A DNA stretch of 64,000 nucleotides from Azospirillum oryzae (GTDB lineage: Bacteria; Pseudomonadota; Alphaproteobacteria; Azospirillales; Azospirillaceae): positions 473,501 to 537,500 of the forward strand of contig NZ_FXAK01000007.1 in the NCBI RefSeq assembly GCF_900177515.1. Reading direction: 5' to 3'. Below the pieces are notes generated by a model. The model saw only the letters and a list, made by a program, of their open reading frames with translations. It was not told the origin of the DNA and made no database searches. Each line of letters opens with the position of its first letter. Within the stretch, counting starts at the first letter, position 1. A program made the position numbers and the translations under genes. This document shows positions 26,903 through 35,924 of this stretch, in pieces.

Positions 26903-28753
26903 TCAGGGTTCCGTGCGGCGGGCGCTGTTGGCCAGCTTGGCGTTCTTTTCCGGATCGACCCACCAGGTGTCCTGGAAGCCCAGGCCGTATTTGGGGGCAA
27001 CCGCCGGATGGGAGAAACGGTTCCAGTAGGCGACGCGGTACACCGTGTCGTGCCAGTGCGGGATGACGTACCAGTTCCACAGCAGAACGCGGTCCAGCGC
27101 CCGGGTGGCGGCGATCAGCGACTCGCGGTCGGGGGCGGCGATCAGCGTCTCCACCAGCTTGTCGACCACCGGGTTCTTGATGCCGATGGCGTTGCGGCTG
27201 CCCGGCTGGTCGGCGCGCGAGGATTCCCAGTAGTCGCGCTGTTCGTTGCCGGGCGACAACGACTGCGCGAACCGCTCGATGATCATATCGTAATCGAAAT
27301 TATCGGTGCGGTTCTGGTACTGCGCGCTGTCGACCACGCGGATTTGCGCCTCGATGCCGGCGCGCTCCAGATTGCGGACGAAGGGTTGGACGATGCGTTC
27401 CATGTCGGCCTGGACCAGCAGGATCTCGAAGCGGAAGGGTTGGCCCTGGGCGTTGACCAGCTTGCCGTTCTTCAACTCCCAACCGGCTTCCTTCAGCAGG
27501 CCCAGCGCGGTGCGCAGGTTGCCGCGGATGTTGCCGCTGGCGTCGGTCTTCGGCGGCTCGTACGGCTTGGTGAACACCTCGTCCGGGATCTGGCCGCGGA
27601 AGGGTTCCAGCAGCTTCAGCTCGGCGGGGGAGGGCAGGCCGGTGGCCGCCAGTTCGGTGTTGGCGAAATAGCTCTTGGTGCGCTGATAGAGGCCGTAGGA
27701 CAGGTTGGCCCGCGTCCATTCATAGTCGAACAGGTAATTCAGCGCCTCGCGCACCCGGCGGTCCTCGAAGATCGGCCGGCGGATGTTGAACACGAAGGCC
27801 TGCATGCCCTGCGGGTCCTGGTGCTTGATCTCTTCCTTGACGATCTGACCGTTCTGCACCGCCGGGACATTGTAGCCGGTGGTCCAGTTCTTCGACGAAT
27901 TCTCCAGCCGGAAATCATAGGCGCCGGCCTTGAACGCCTCGAACGCCACGTCGAGGTCGCGGTAATAGTCGTAGCGGATGCGGTCGAAATTGTAGCGGCC
28001 ACGGTTGATCGGCAGATCCTTCGCCCACCAGTCCTTCACCCGCTCATAGGTAATGGAGCGGCCGGGCTGCACGTCCACCACCTTGTAGGGACCGCTGCCG
28101 ACCAGCGGCTCCAGCGTCGTGGTCGCGAAGTCGCGGTTGGCGAAGGCGTGCTTGGGCAGCACCGGCAGCTGGCCCATGATGACCGGCAGCTCCGGATTGT
28201 TGCCATCCCGGAACGAGAATTTGACCGTGCGCTCGCCGGTCTTCTCCGCCTTCGTCACGTCGGCGTAATAGGTGCGGTAGAGCGGATGGCCCTTTTCGCG
28301 GAGCGTGTCGAAGCTCCAGATCACGTCGTCGACCGTGACCGGCTTGCCGTCCTGGAATCGGGCCTCCGGCCGCAGGGTGAAGGCGACCCAGCTGCGGTCG
28401 GGCGCCACCTCGATGCTTTCGGCCAGCAGGCCGTATTCGGTGATCGCCTCGTCGCCGTTGCTGGTGGTCAGGGTCTGGAACGCCAGCCCGGAGCCGGCGG
28501 CGGCCTGTCCGCGCAGGATGAAGGGGTTCAGGTTGTCGAAGCCGCCGAAGGCCATCAGCTTGACCTCGCCACCCTTCGGCGCGTCGGGATTGACGTAGTC
28601 GAGATGCTGGAAATCCGGCCCGTATTTCGGCTTGCCGTGCAGCGCCAGGGCGTGGCTGCCCTTCTCCTGCGCCACGGCCGGAGTCGCCAGCAGCAGAATC
28701 CCCGTCATCGCCGCCGCCATACCGGTGCCCAGCCACCGCATCCGACCCGTCAT
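26903..28753 (-). CDS. yejA: Extracellular peptide-binding protein YejA (second copy)
   Basis: This 616-residue SBP_bac_5 family protein has a signal peptide ending ATPAVA-QE near residue 28. The mature start includes KYGPDFQHLDYVNPDAPKGG, the YejA signature. The typical core motif PLVGSGPYKVVDVQPGRSITY is near 200. It should deliver peptides to YejBEF in the periplasm. ATG 28753 has AGGGG 7 nt upstream. The gene lies between a paralogous binding protein (upstream) and yejB. Confidence 0.92.
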   Translation of the reverse strand: MTGRMRWLGTGMAAAMTGILLLATPAVAQEKGSHALALHGKPKYGPDFQHLDYVNPDAPKGGEVKLMAFGGFDNLNPFILRGQAAAGSGLAFQTLTTSNGDEAITEYGLLAESIEVAPDRSWVAFTLRPEARFQDGKPVTVDDVIWSFDTLREKGHPLYRTYYADVTKAEKTGERTVKFSFRDGNNPELPVIMGQLPVLPKHAFANRDFATTTLEPLVGSGPYKVVDVQPGRSITYERVKDWWAKDLPINRGRYNFDRIRYDYYRDLDVAFEAFKAGAYDFRLENSSKNWTTGYNVPAVQNGQIVKEEIKHQDPQGMQAFVFNIRRPIFEDRRVREALNYLFDYEWTRANLSYGLYQRTKSYFANTELAATGLPSPAELKLLEPFRGQIPDEVFTKPYEPPKTDASGNIRGNLRTALGLLKEAGWELKNGKLVNAQGQPFRFEILLVQADMERIVQPFVRNLERAGIEAQIRVVDSAQYQNRTDNFDYDMIIERFAQSLSPGNEQRDYWESSRADQPGSRNAIGIKNPVVDKLVETLIAAPDRESLIAATRALDRVLLWNWYVIPHWHDTVYRVAYWNRFSHPAVAPKYGLGFQDTWWVDPEKNAKLANSARRTEP

Positions 28754-28827
28754 ACCCGATCCCCTCCCTCGCTTGTTTTCGCGAAAACCGTTCAGATGGA
28801 TGGAGTTAGCCCGGCAATGGGGCGCCA

Positions 28828-30690
28828 TCAAGGCTGCGCCGCCTTACTGGCCGCATCGACCCACCAAGTCGCCGGGAAATTGGTGCTGCGATAATCCTGG
28901 TCGTATTTCGGCCAGACCGCGGGATGGGCCAGCCACGCCTTGTGGGCGATCCAGCTTTCCGGGTTGTACCATTGCGGCACCATGTAGAAGCCCCACAGCA
29001 GAACGCGGTCGAGCGCGCGGGTCGCCGCCTGGACGCTGTCCAGATCCTTGGCGGCCAACGCCTTTTCGATCAGCGCGTCGGCAACCGGGTCGTGGATGCC
29101 GGAATAATTGGCCGAGCCCTTGGTGCCGGCGGCGGCGGAGCCGAAATAGCCGCGCAGTTCGGTGCCCGGCGGGGTGAAGAAGGCGAGATTGACGATAATG
29201 GCGTCGAAATCGAACTCGTCGAGCCGGGCCTGATACTGGGCGGTGTCGACAAGGCGCAAGGACGCGTCGATGCCGACGCGGCGCAGCGTCTCGACATAGG
29301 GCTGGATGACGCGGGTCAGCGCCCCGGTGCCGTCGAGGAATTCGATCGCCATCACCTCGCCGGTCTTCACATTGGTCAGCTTGCCGTTGCGGACCTCCCA
29401 GCCCGCTGCCTTGAACAGGCGGGTGGCCTCGCGCACCTGGGCGCGGTTGTTGCCGCTGCCGTCGCTGGTGGGCAGGGTGAAGGGCTGGGTCAGCACCCGC
29501 TCCGACAGCTGCACCTTATAGGGCTCCAGCAGTGCCAGTTCCGCCGGGCCGGGCGGTCCCTTGGCCCCGAAGTCGGAGTTGGGGAAGTTGCTGAGCGTGC
29601 GCTTGTACTGGCCGTAGAGGATGTTCTTCTGGATCCAGTCGAAGTCGAACAGCAGGGTCAGCGCCTCGCGCACCTGCGGGTCGGCGAACTTGGCGCGCCG
29701 GGTGTTCAGGCGGAAGCCTTGGGCGCCCAGCGGCAGTTCGCTCTGCACCTCCAGCGTCTTCACCCGGCCATCCTTGACGGCGGGGAAGTCGTAGCCGGTG
29801 GTCCAGCGCTGCGCCCGGTATTCGCCGCGGAAGTCGTAGGCGCCGGCCTTGAACGCCTCGAACATCACGTCGTCGTCGCGGTAGAAGTCGTCCTTCACCG
29901 TATCGAAATTGTAGAAGCCGCGGGCGGTCGGCAGATCCTTCGCCCACCAGTCGGCGACCCGTTCGTAGGTGATGGAGCGGCCGGGATCGACGATCTTGAT
30001 CCGGTAGGGGCCGCTGCCCAGCACCGGCTCCAGCGTCGTCTTGGAGATGTCGCGGCCATTGGCGGTCCACCAATGCTTGGGCTGCGGCGAGAAGGTCGTG
30101 GCGAAGTCGATGATCGGCTTGATCTCCCCCGTGCCGGTCAGGGTGATCTTGAAGCGGCGGTCGTCCAGCGCCTCCACCTTGGCGATGTGGTCGAGGAAGG
30201 ACTTGATGAAGGGCGCACCGTGGGCCTGGATGGCGTCCCAGGTGAAGACCACGTCAGCGCTGGTGATCGGCGTGCCGTCATGCCAGTGGGCACCCTGGCG
30301 CAGCGTGAAGATCGCCCAGCCGTAATCGTTCGGCACCTCGACGCTTTCCGCCAGATGGGCATAGGCGGCGTCCAGCTCCCAGCCGGACCCGACCATCAGC
30401 GTGTCGGAGATCAGCCCCAGCGTGCGCGGACGCACCCCGCGCAGGATCAGCGTGTTCAGGCTGTCGTAGGTGCCCGGCTGCGATTCGGCCAGCCCGATCG
30501 ACCCGCCCTTGGGCGCGTCGGGATTGACGTGGGGGAAATGGGTGAAGCCGGGCTTGAATTGCGGCTCCCCGAACTGCTTCAGCGCGGTGACGGTCCTGGT
30601 CATTGCCTGGGTCGCGGCCTGCGCCTGTGTAAGGGCGGCCGGCGCGGCGAGGGTCAGGATCGTGGCGGCAACGGCGAGAAGGCGGCGCAT
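28828..30690 (-). CDS. yejA: Extracellular peptide-binding protein YejA (first copy)
   Basis: This 620-residue SBP_bac_5 protein has a signal peptide (MRRLLAVAATILTLAAPAAL, likely cleavage near AQA). Mature-region motifs closely parallel the next gene: FPHVNPDAPKGGS, EPVLGSGPYRIKIVDPGRSITY and ATRALDRVLLWGFYMVPQWY. It is a diverged tandem paralog of the downstream yejA, 74 bp away. Two binding proteins feeding one channel suggest two ligand ranges. It is first in the yejAABEF operon, and its promoter should be in the 80 bp upstream. Confidence 0.92.
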   Translation of the reverse strand: MRRLLAVAATILTLAAPAALTQAQAATQAMTRTVTALKQFGEPQFKPGFTHFPHVNPDAPKGGSIGLAESQPGTYDSLNTLILRGVRPRTLGLISDTLMVGSGWELDAAYAHLAESVEVPNDYGWAIFTLRQGAHWHDGTPITSADVVFTWDAIQAHGAPFIKSFLDHIAKVEALDDRRFKITLTGTGEIKPIIDFATTFSPQPKHWWTANGRDISKTTLEPVLGSGPYRIKIVDPGRSITYERVADWWAKDLPTARGFYNFDTVKDDFYRDDDVMFEAFKAGAYDFRGEYRAQRWTTGYDFPAVKDGRVKTLEVQSELPLGAQGFRLNTRRAKFADPQVREALTLLFDFDWIQKNILYGQYKRTLSNFPNSDFGAKGPPGPAELALLEPYKVQLSERVLTQPFTLPTSDGSGNNRAQVREATRLFKAAGWEVRNGKLTNVKTGEVMAIEFLDGTGALTRVIQPYVETLRRVGIDASLRLVDTAQYQARLDEFDFDAIIVNLAFFTPPGTELRGYFGSAAAGTKGSANYSGIHDPVADALIEKALAAKDLDSVQAATRALDRVLLWGFYMVPQWYNPESWIAHKAWLAHPAVWPKYDQDYRSTNFPATWWVDAASKAAQP

Positions 30691-30770
30691 CGGCGGTCCT
30701 GTGTGGAGAGCGGACGTTCTGGTTAGATTGCCACGCCCGCGCGCCCGTCAAGCGCAATTCCGGTTCAGGT

Positions 30771-31286
30771 TCAGCGGCTTTGCGAGCTTCGCCAGTGGTC
30801 GGCCATGCGATCCATCAACTGGCGATAGCGGCGGTCGTCCCGCATCAGCCGGCGCACCGACTTCCCGTTGCGCGGATCGGCCAGCATCCAGGCCTCCGCC
30901 GCCGCCTGATGCTCGGGATGGATCGACAGCAGGTAGATGGCCGCCTGTTCCGGGGACGCAATGGCCGTTTCCTTCAGCCCCTCCAGGATGGCGCCGACAT
31001 AGAGCGGCAGGACCTTGCGGAAATCCTCCGGCCCGCCTCCCTCGTCGGCGGGGGTGTCGGAAGAGGTGTCATCGGCCATCAGCGCGCTGCGTTCGGCCGC
31101 CGGCAGGGCGAAGAAGGCGTCCAGCCCCAGCAGCAGGTCGCAGACGGTCTTCTTGCGCACCATCCAGTTCGACCCGCCCGACACCCGCGCGGCCAGGCTT
31201 TCCAGAAAGGGCCGCAGCTTTTCAGGGGACGTTTCGAAGACGGAACGGGCGGGCGGCTCGATAGCGGTCATCGTTGGGGCGGTCAT
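30771..31286 (-). CDS. Uncharacterised protein (171 aa)
   Basis: I cannot name this 171-residue soluble, mostly helical protein. It contains NWMVRKKTVCDLLLGLDAFFALP in the first third, an acidic linker (DDTSSDTPADEGGG), and a C-terminal helical part with DPRNGKSVRRLMRDDRRYRQLM. There is no signal peptide. It follows hisN by 10 bp on the same strand, so it is probably co-transcribed with it, but nothing links it to histidine synthesis. ATG 31271, five codons in, is an alternative start. Confidence 0.75.
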   Translation of the reverse strand: MTAPTMTAIEPPARSVFETSPEKLRPFLESLAARVSGGSNWMVRKKTVCDLLLGLDAFFALPAAERSALMADDTSSDTPADEGGGPEDFRKVLPLYVGAILEGLKETAIASPEQAAIYLLSIHPEHQAAAEAWMLADPRNGKSVRRLMRDDRRYRQLMDRMADHWRSSQSR

Positions 31287-31296
31287 CTCGGTGTCC

Positions 31297-32079
31297 TCAG
31301 CCGGCCAGTGCCTTCATGGCCTCCTGGTGGATCAGCGGATCGCCGGCGGCGATCACCCGGCCGCTGGAGTTGGCGTCGAGCGGCTTGCCCTCCCAATCCG
31401 TCATCAGCCCGCCGGCCCCGGTCACCACCGGCACCAGCGCTGCGAAGTCGTACAGCTTCAGCCCCGACTCGACGACGAGGTCGTAATAGCCGGACGCCAG
31501 CAGGCCGTAGGTGTAGCAGTCGCCGCCATAGGCCGCCGTCTTCACCTTGGCGGCGACGCGGCGATAGGCGTCGTAATCGCTGCCCGGGAACAGGTCGGGC
31601 GAGGTGGTGCCGAACATGGCGGCGCCCAGCCCGCCGGGGCAGGGGCGGACGCGCACCGGCTGGCCGTTGTGGGTGGTCGGCCGGCCTTCGACGCCGATCC
31701 AGCGGTCGCCGACGATGGGCTGGTCGATGATGCCCAGGACCGGGCGGCCATGATGCAGCAGGGCGATCAGCGTGCCGAAGATCGGCCGGCCGGTGATGAA
31801 GGACTTGGTGCCGTCGATGGGGTCGATCACCCACACCCATTCGGCGTCCAGGTTCTTGGTGCCGTGCTCCTCGCCATAGATGCCGTCGTCGGGGCGCTGG
31901 CTTTCGATGATGGTGCGGATGACATGCTCCGCCTCGCGGTCGGCGATGGTGACCGGCGAGGCGTCGGCCTTGTCGTCGATGGCGACGGGGGTGCGGAAAT
32001 AGCGGCGGACGACGCTGCCGCTGGAGTCGGCCAACCGCTGGGCGAGCGCCACCATCGGGGCGGGGCAGGGTTCGGTCAT
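31297..32079 (-). CDS. hisN: Histidinol-phosphatase, inositol-monophosphatase type
   Basis: The 260-residue protein is of the inositol-monophosphatase superfamily. The metal-binding residues are visible as GEEH (E70), then IDPIDGTKSF (D86, D89), and a C-terminal KLYDFAALVPVVTGAGG motif. Alphaproteobacterial members of this subtype (HisN) dephosphorylate histidinol phosphate in histidine synthesis; an inositol or nucleotide phosphatase role is the alternative. ATG 32079 has AAGGAGCGACC directly upstream. It is divergent from nudC. Confidence 0.9.
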   Translation of the reverse strand: MTEPCPAPMVALAQRLADSSGSVVRRYFRTPVAIDDKADASPVTIADREAEHVIRTIIESQRPDDGIYGEEHGTKNLDAEWVWVIDPIDGTKSFITGRPIFGTLIALLHHGRPVLGIIDQPIVGDRWIGVEGRPTTHNGQPVRVRPCPGGLGAAMFGTTSPDLFPGSDYDAYRRVAAKVKTAAYGGDCYTYGLLASGYYDLVVESGLKLYDFAALVPVVTGAGGLMTDWEGKPLDANSSGRVIAAGDPLIHQEAMKALAG

Positions 32080-32259
32080 GGTCGCTCCTTGAACTTTTGC
32101 CGGTATTGGTTGCCGCATCCTACCGGCCCCCGCCCGCCCCGGAAACCCGAAAGCGCCCTGTCCAGGCTTTGGGCCTCGGGGAGCGGCCGGCGCCGCAGGA
32201 CAGCTACGCCACCGGCAGGGCTTTTCGCCCGGCACGGCTTGTGGCAGCCTCGACCGGCC

Positions 32260-33168
32260 ATGATGAACCGACCCAACATCTACGCCGCCGCGCCGGTCGA
32301 CCGCGCCTCCCTCCGCCGCAAGGACGAGGATTGGCTGACGGAGGCCTGGCTCGCCCCCGCATCCCGTGTCCTGCCGGTCTGGCAGACCAAAAGCTTCGTC
32401 GCCGGTCCACAGGATGCGCCGCGCGCCGTCCTGCTGCCGGCGGAGGGGCTGGATGCGGTGCCGATCTTCCTCGGGTTGATGGAGGATGGCGCCCCGCTCT
32501 TCACCGTCGACCTGTCGATGGTGGAGGAGCCGGACGCGCTGCCGGCCTTGCGGGGCCACGGCCGGTTCGAGGATTTGCGCGCCACCGGGCCGCTGATGCC
32601 GGAAGGGGAGGCGGCGCTGTGCGCCTATGCCCGCGGCATGGTGTGGTGGAACGCCCGCCACCGCTTCTGCGGGGTCTGCGGCTCCCCGGCCGCGTCGGCG
32701 GAAGGCGGCCATGTGCGGCTCTGCACCAACCCCGACTGCGCCACCCACCATTTTCCACGCACCGACCCGGCCGTCATCATGCTGGTCCATGATGGCGGCG
32801 ACCGCATCGTGCTGGGCCGCCAGAGCCGTTTCCCGCCGGGCATGCATTCGGTGCTGGCCGGCTTCCTCGAACCGGGCGAAAGCCTGGAGGACACCGTCGC
32901 CCGCGAGGTGTTCGAGGAGGTCGGGCTGACGGTGACCGACATCCAATATCGCTCCTCGCAGCCCTGGCCCTTCCCGTCCTCGCTGATGCTGGGCTTCACC
33001 GCGCGGGCCACCAGCTTCGACATCGACACCGGCAACGACGAACTGGAAAGCGCCCGCTGGTTCGACCGCGACTTCCTGCGCACCCACACCCCGGACGAAA
33101 CCTTCCGCCTCGCCCGCCCCGATTCGATCGCCCACCGCCTGATCCGGGAATGGATGGCGGAGGGGTGA
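32260..33168 (+). CDS. nudC: NADH pyrophosphatase NudC (RNA NAD-decapping type)
   Basis: The 302-residue protein has the NudC layout. There is an N-terminal domain, then a zinc ribbon with Cys137, Cys140, Cys155 and Cys160 (CGVC...CTNPDC). The Nudix box GFLEPGESLEDTVAREVFEE (201-220) follows, then the NudC-specific motif SQPWPFPSS near 233. It hydrolyses NAD(H) and, in characterised members, removes NAD caps from RNA. The start is the first of two adjacent ATG codons. It ends about 20 bp before a REP-like inverted pair. Confidence 0.95.
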   Translation: MMNRPNIYAAAPVDRASLRRKDEDWLTEAWLAPASRVLPVWQTKSFVAGPQDAPRAVLLPAEGLDAVPIFLGLMEDGAPLFTVDLSMVEEPDALPALRGHGRFEDLRATGPLMPEGEAALCAYARGMVWWNARHRFCGVCGSPAASAEGGHVRLCTNPDCATHHFPRTDPAVIMLVHDGGDRIVLGRQSRFPPGMHSVLAGFLEPGESLEDTVAREVFEEVGLTVTDIQYRSSQPWPFPSSLMLGFTARATSFDIDTGNDELESARWFDRDFLRTHTPDETFRLARPDSIAHRLIREWMAEG

Positions 33169-33189
33169 GGGAGCGACCACATTTCTTGG

Positions 33190-33275
33190 CCGTCATCCCC
33201 GCGCAGGCGGGGATCAGGTGTTTCCACAGCTAACCTTATGGAATGGCTGGATTCCCGCCTTCGCGGGAATGACGG
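33190..33275. repeat. REP-like inverted pair
   Basis: Two 28-29-bp palindromic units of the CCGTCAT(T/C)CCCGCG type lie in opposite orientation (33190-33218 and 33248-33275), with about 30 bp between. Each contains an internal CCCGC/GCGGG hairpin. This is the widespread CGTCATTCCCGCGAAGGCGGGAAT family of extragenic palindromes. They sit between convergent genes, where they may stop transcription or bind RNase-resistant structures. Confidence 0.85.
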
Positions 33276-33319
33276 TCTATCAGAGCGGGCGGAGGCTTAG
33301 GCGACCCTGCGCAGACCCC

Positions 33320-33628
33320 TCAATGCCGCCGCTGCGGCCCCACCGCGCGGGCCGGGGAGCAGCGGCGGTCGAAGGGGTTCGGATGGCGGGTGCAGGTGTC
33401 GTTGTAGAGCGTCATCAGCGAGGCCGCTTCGGCCGGACGGCGGCGGTCGGCGCTGCACAGGTTGTCCCACACCATCTGACGGACCGCGGCGTCGCCCCAG
33501 GGCTCGTGCAGAAGCGAGGCGCCCTTTTCCAGGGCGGTCATGAAGGGGAGATGTTCGTGGGCGGCGATCTGCGCCACCTCCTCCGCCTCCAGATTCGCCA
33601 ACCCGAGACAATCGTCCATCGTGAGCAT
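33320..33628 (-). CDS. Small protein of unknown function (102 aa)
   Basis: I do not recognise this 102-residue protein. It begins MLTMDDCLGLANLEAEEVAQ, is mostly helical, and contains HEHLPFMTALEKGASLLHEPWGD and a C-terminal segment with two cysteines (LYNDTCTRHPNPFDRRCS). ATG 33628 has GGAGG 5 nt upstream, so I prefer it over an in-frame ATG 24 bp earlier. It lies alone between nudC and pheA. The motif order (acidic helical N-terminus, basic C-terminus) gives no clear function. Confidence 0.75.
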   Translation of the reverse strand: MLTMDDCLGLANLEAEEVAQIAAHEHLPFMTALEKGASLLHEPWGDAAVRQMVWDNLCSADRRRPAEAASLMTLYNDTCTRHPNPFDRRCSPARAVGPQRRH

Positions 33629-33881
33629 GGCAACCTCCATCCGTGGCGCCATGGCCGTCGGCGGGGTTTCACCCGTCAGCCGCCGTGGTGTCTTGTTGTA
33701 TTCGTGGGCTTATGAGCCCGGTCCTTGCCGGTCTTTATTGTATAACAACTTTCGCTAATCATGCCCAGCGCCGGTCGAACGCGGCCACGGCTAAGTCGCG
33801 TCACTGCGGCGGAATGACGCGCGACTTGCGGCAGCTGCGAAAAGACTTGCGGCGTTGCGGGAGGGAGACGCCGGGAGGGGA

Positions 33882-34748
33882 TCAATCCTCGCCGACGCGC
33901 TGGCTTTCCTGATAGCGGAAGGGGTTGGCCGGATAGACGCCGAGGATCTTCACCTCGCGGGCGAAGAAGTCCAACTCCTCCAAAGCGAGGCGCAGCGGGC
34001 GCTCGTCCGGATGACCCTCCACGTCGGCGTAGAACTGGGTCTGGGTGAAATGGCCGCCGACCATGTAGCTTTCCAGCTTGGTCATGTTGACGCCGTTGGT
34101 GGCGAAGCCGCCCAGCGCCTTGTAGAGCGCGGCCGGCACGCTGCGGACGCGGAAGACGAAGGTTGTGATCGTCTTGCAGGAGCCCAGCGCCGGCAGCTTC
34201 GGCTCGCGCGCCAGGATCAGGAAGCGGGTGGTGTTGTGGGCGGCGTCCTCGATCCCGCTCTTCAGGATGTCCAGCCCGTAGATTTCCGCGGCCAGTGACG
34301 AGGCGATGGCGGCATGGCGCGGGTCGTTCATCGCCGCGATCTCTTTCGCCGCCCCCGCCGTGTCGGCATGGTTGATCGCCTGCAGCCCCAGCCCGCGGAT
34401 GGCGGTCTGGCACTGGGACAGCGCCTGGATGTGGCTGCGCACGGTCTGGATGCTGTCCAGCGTGGCGCCCTTCGGCGCCAGCAGCTGGTGGTTCACCCGC
34501 TGGAAATGCTCGCCGATGATGTGCAGGCCGCCTTCGGGCAGCAGGTAATGGTTGTCGGCGACACGGCCGGCGATGGAGTTCTCCACCGGAATCATCGCCA
34601 GCGAGGCGCGGCCGTCGCGCACCGCCGAGAAGGCGTCCTCGAAGGTGGCGCAGGGCATCGTCGTCATGGTCGGCCGCGCGTTGCGGCATGCCAGATCGGA
34701 ATAGGCGCCGGGGAAGCCCTGGAAGGCGATGATGTTGGTCGTGGGCAT
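33882..34748 (-). CDS. pheA: Prephenate dehydratase (monofunctional)
   Basis: The 288-residue protein converts prephenate to phenylpyruvate in phenylalanine synthesis. The catalytic domain (residues 1-180) has FQGFPGAYSD, PVENSIAGRV and the active-site motif NTTRF. A C-terminal ACT domain (about 195-270) has FATNGVNMTKLESYM, where the classic Phe-binding ESRP is replaced by ESYM. There is no chorismate mutase domain. It is 81 bp downstream of kdsB on the same strand, and cycM is divergent: the cycM/kdsB/pheA order recurs in Rhizobiales and relatives. Confidence 0.96.
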   Translation of the reverse strand: MPTTNIIAFQGFPGAYSDLACRNARPTMTTMPCATFEDAFSAVRDGRASLAMIPVENSIAGRVADNHYLLPEGGLHIIGEHFQRVNHQLLAPKGATLDSIQTVRSHIQALSQCQTAIRGLGLQAINHADTAGAAKEIAAMNDPRHAAIASSLAAEIYGLDILKSGIEDAAHNTTRFLILAREPKLPALGSCKTITTFVFRVRSVPAALYKALGGFATNGVNMTKLESYMVGGHFTQTQFYADVEGHPDERPLRLALEELDFFAREVKILGVYPANPFRYQESQRVGED

Positions 34749-34796
34749 GGACGAGGTTCCCCCGGCGGATCTTATTGAGGCGGGTCGGTCAGGCTG

Positions 34797-34853
34797 TCAG
34801 CCGCCCTTGCGGGCGGACAGCATCAGATTTCAGCCGCCCTTGCGGGCGGACAG
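34797..34853. repeat. 24-bp direct repeat at the 3' end of kdsB
   Basis: The last 24 bp of kdsB (34830-34853, coding LSARKGG plus stop) is repeated exactly at 34797-34820, 9 bp downstream. Each copy contains CCGCCC-TTGC-GGGCGG, a 6-bp-stem hairpin. The second copy could be a tail duplication or a paired terminator-like structure between kdsB and pheA. Confidence 0.85.
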
Positions 34854-35627
34854 GAGGGCGCAGGCGCGCTCCAGGTCGGCGGGAGTATCGACACCCAGCG
34901 GAACCGCGTCAACGACCGCCGCGTCGATGCGCATGCCGTTGGACAGGGCGCGCAGCTGCTCCAGCCGCTCGCGCTGCTCCAGCACCGAGGGCGGAAGCGA
35001 GACGAAGCGTTCCAGCGCCGCCCGGCGGTAGGCGTAGAGGCCGATGTGGTGATGGAGCGGCCCGTCGCCGGTCGGCGCGGTGGCGCGGGTGAAATAGAGA
35101 GCACGGCCCTGGCGGGCGCCGGGGGGCAGCTCCAGCACCGCCTTGACCACGTTGGGGTCGGTTCGCTCCTCCTCCCGCGTGATCTCGACCACCAGCGTGG
35201 CGATGTCGACTTCCGGGTCGGCCAGCGGGGCGAAGGCGGCGCGCACGCTCTCCGGCTCGATGGTCGGCAGGTCGCCCTGCACGTTGACCACCGCGTCGTG
35301 CCGTCCCTCCGGGTCGATCAGCTGCAGCGCCTCGAAGATGCGGTCGGAGCCCGAGGGATGGTCGGGGCGCGTCAGCACCGCGGTGCCGCCGGCGGCCTCG
35401 ACGGCGCGGGCGATCTCCGGCTCGGCGCAGGCGACCACCACCGGGCCGATGGCGGCCTCCATGGCGCGGCGCAGCACATGGACGATCATCGGCGTGCCCA
35501 GGATGTCGGCCAGCGGCTTGCCGGGCAGCCGGGTGGAGGCCATGCGCGCCGGGATCACCACGATCGGGTTGGCGGGACGGCCGCCGGGGAGGTCGGCGGA
35601 CTGGCTGGCGGGGGCTGCGGTCGGCAT
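34830..35627 (-). CDS. kdsB: 3-deoxy-manno-octulosonate cytidylyltransferase
   Basis: KdsB activates Kdo with CTP for lipopolysaccharide core synthesis in the cytoplasm. The 265-residue protein has [16 protein letters not shown] (about 24-39), the nucleotide-binding [11 protein letters not shown] (about 117), and [17 protein letters not shown] near 192. The N-terminal 20 residues are extra relative to many members; ATG 35627 has GGAG 9 nt upstream. It is the first gene of the kdsB-pheA pair, divergent from the cytochrome gene. Confidence 0.95.
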   Translation of the reverse strand: MPTAAPASQSADLPGGRPANPIVVIPARMASTRLPGKPLADILGTPMIVHVLRRAMEAAIGPVVVACAEPEIARAVEAAGGTAVLTRPDHPSGSDRIFEALQLIDPEGRHDAVVNVQGDLPTIEPESVRAAFAPLADPEVDIATLVVEITREEERTDPNVVKAVLELPPGARQGRALYFTRATAPTGDGPLHHHIGLYAYRRAALERFVSLPPSVLEQRERLEQLRALSNGMRIDAAVVDAVPLGVDTPADLERACALLSARKGG

Positions 35628-35824
35628 GGCGCGGGAACTCCGGGTCGGGAGGGGCCGATGGATCACGGATCCGTGACGGAACTGGCGCGGGTGAACCACG
35701 GCTGCCGGGACGGCGTCAAGGGGCGGCAAGGCCGTTTTGCAGTGCAGCGTAATGCGCAAGCAAATTAAGAGGTTGGTGACTGCGACAAATTTGTATGCGA
35801 CCTTTTTTCGCGGTCCGCCGGGCT

Positions 35825-35853
35825 ATGACAAGCTTCGGACCGCGGGCTATGGT
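35825..35853 (+). promoter_or_regulatory. Possible promoter of the cytochrome c gene
   Basis: ATGACA (35825-35830) and TATGGT (35848-35853) are 17 bp apart and lie about 72 bp before the cytochrome gene. Both hexamers deviate from consensus, so the site is tentative. Confidence 0.35.
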
Positions 35854-35924
35854 AGCCGCGGCGCGTTCGGCCGCGGGCGGGAGAAACGCCGAGTGTACTG
35901 AAATAGGGAAAAAAGGGGCTCTCA

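Noticed and set aside
33190..33275. Repeat pair considered as a CRISPR or attachment site
   Set aside because: Two inverted palindromes with the CGTCATTCCCGCG core are the common REP type.
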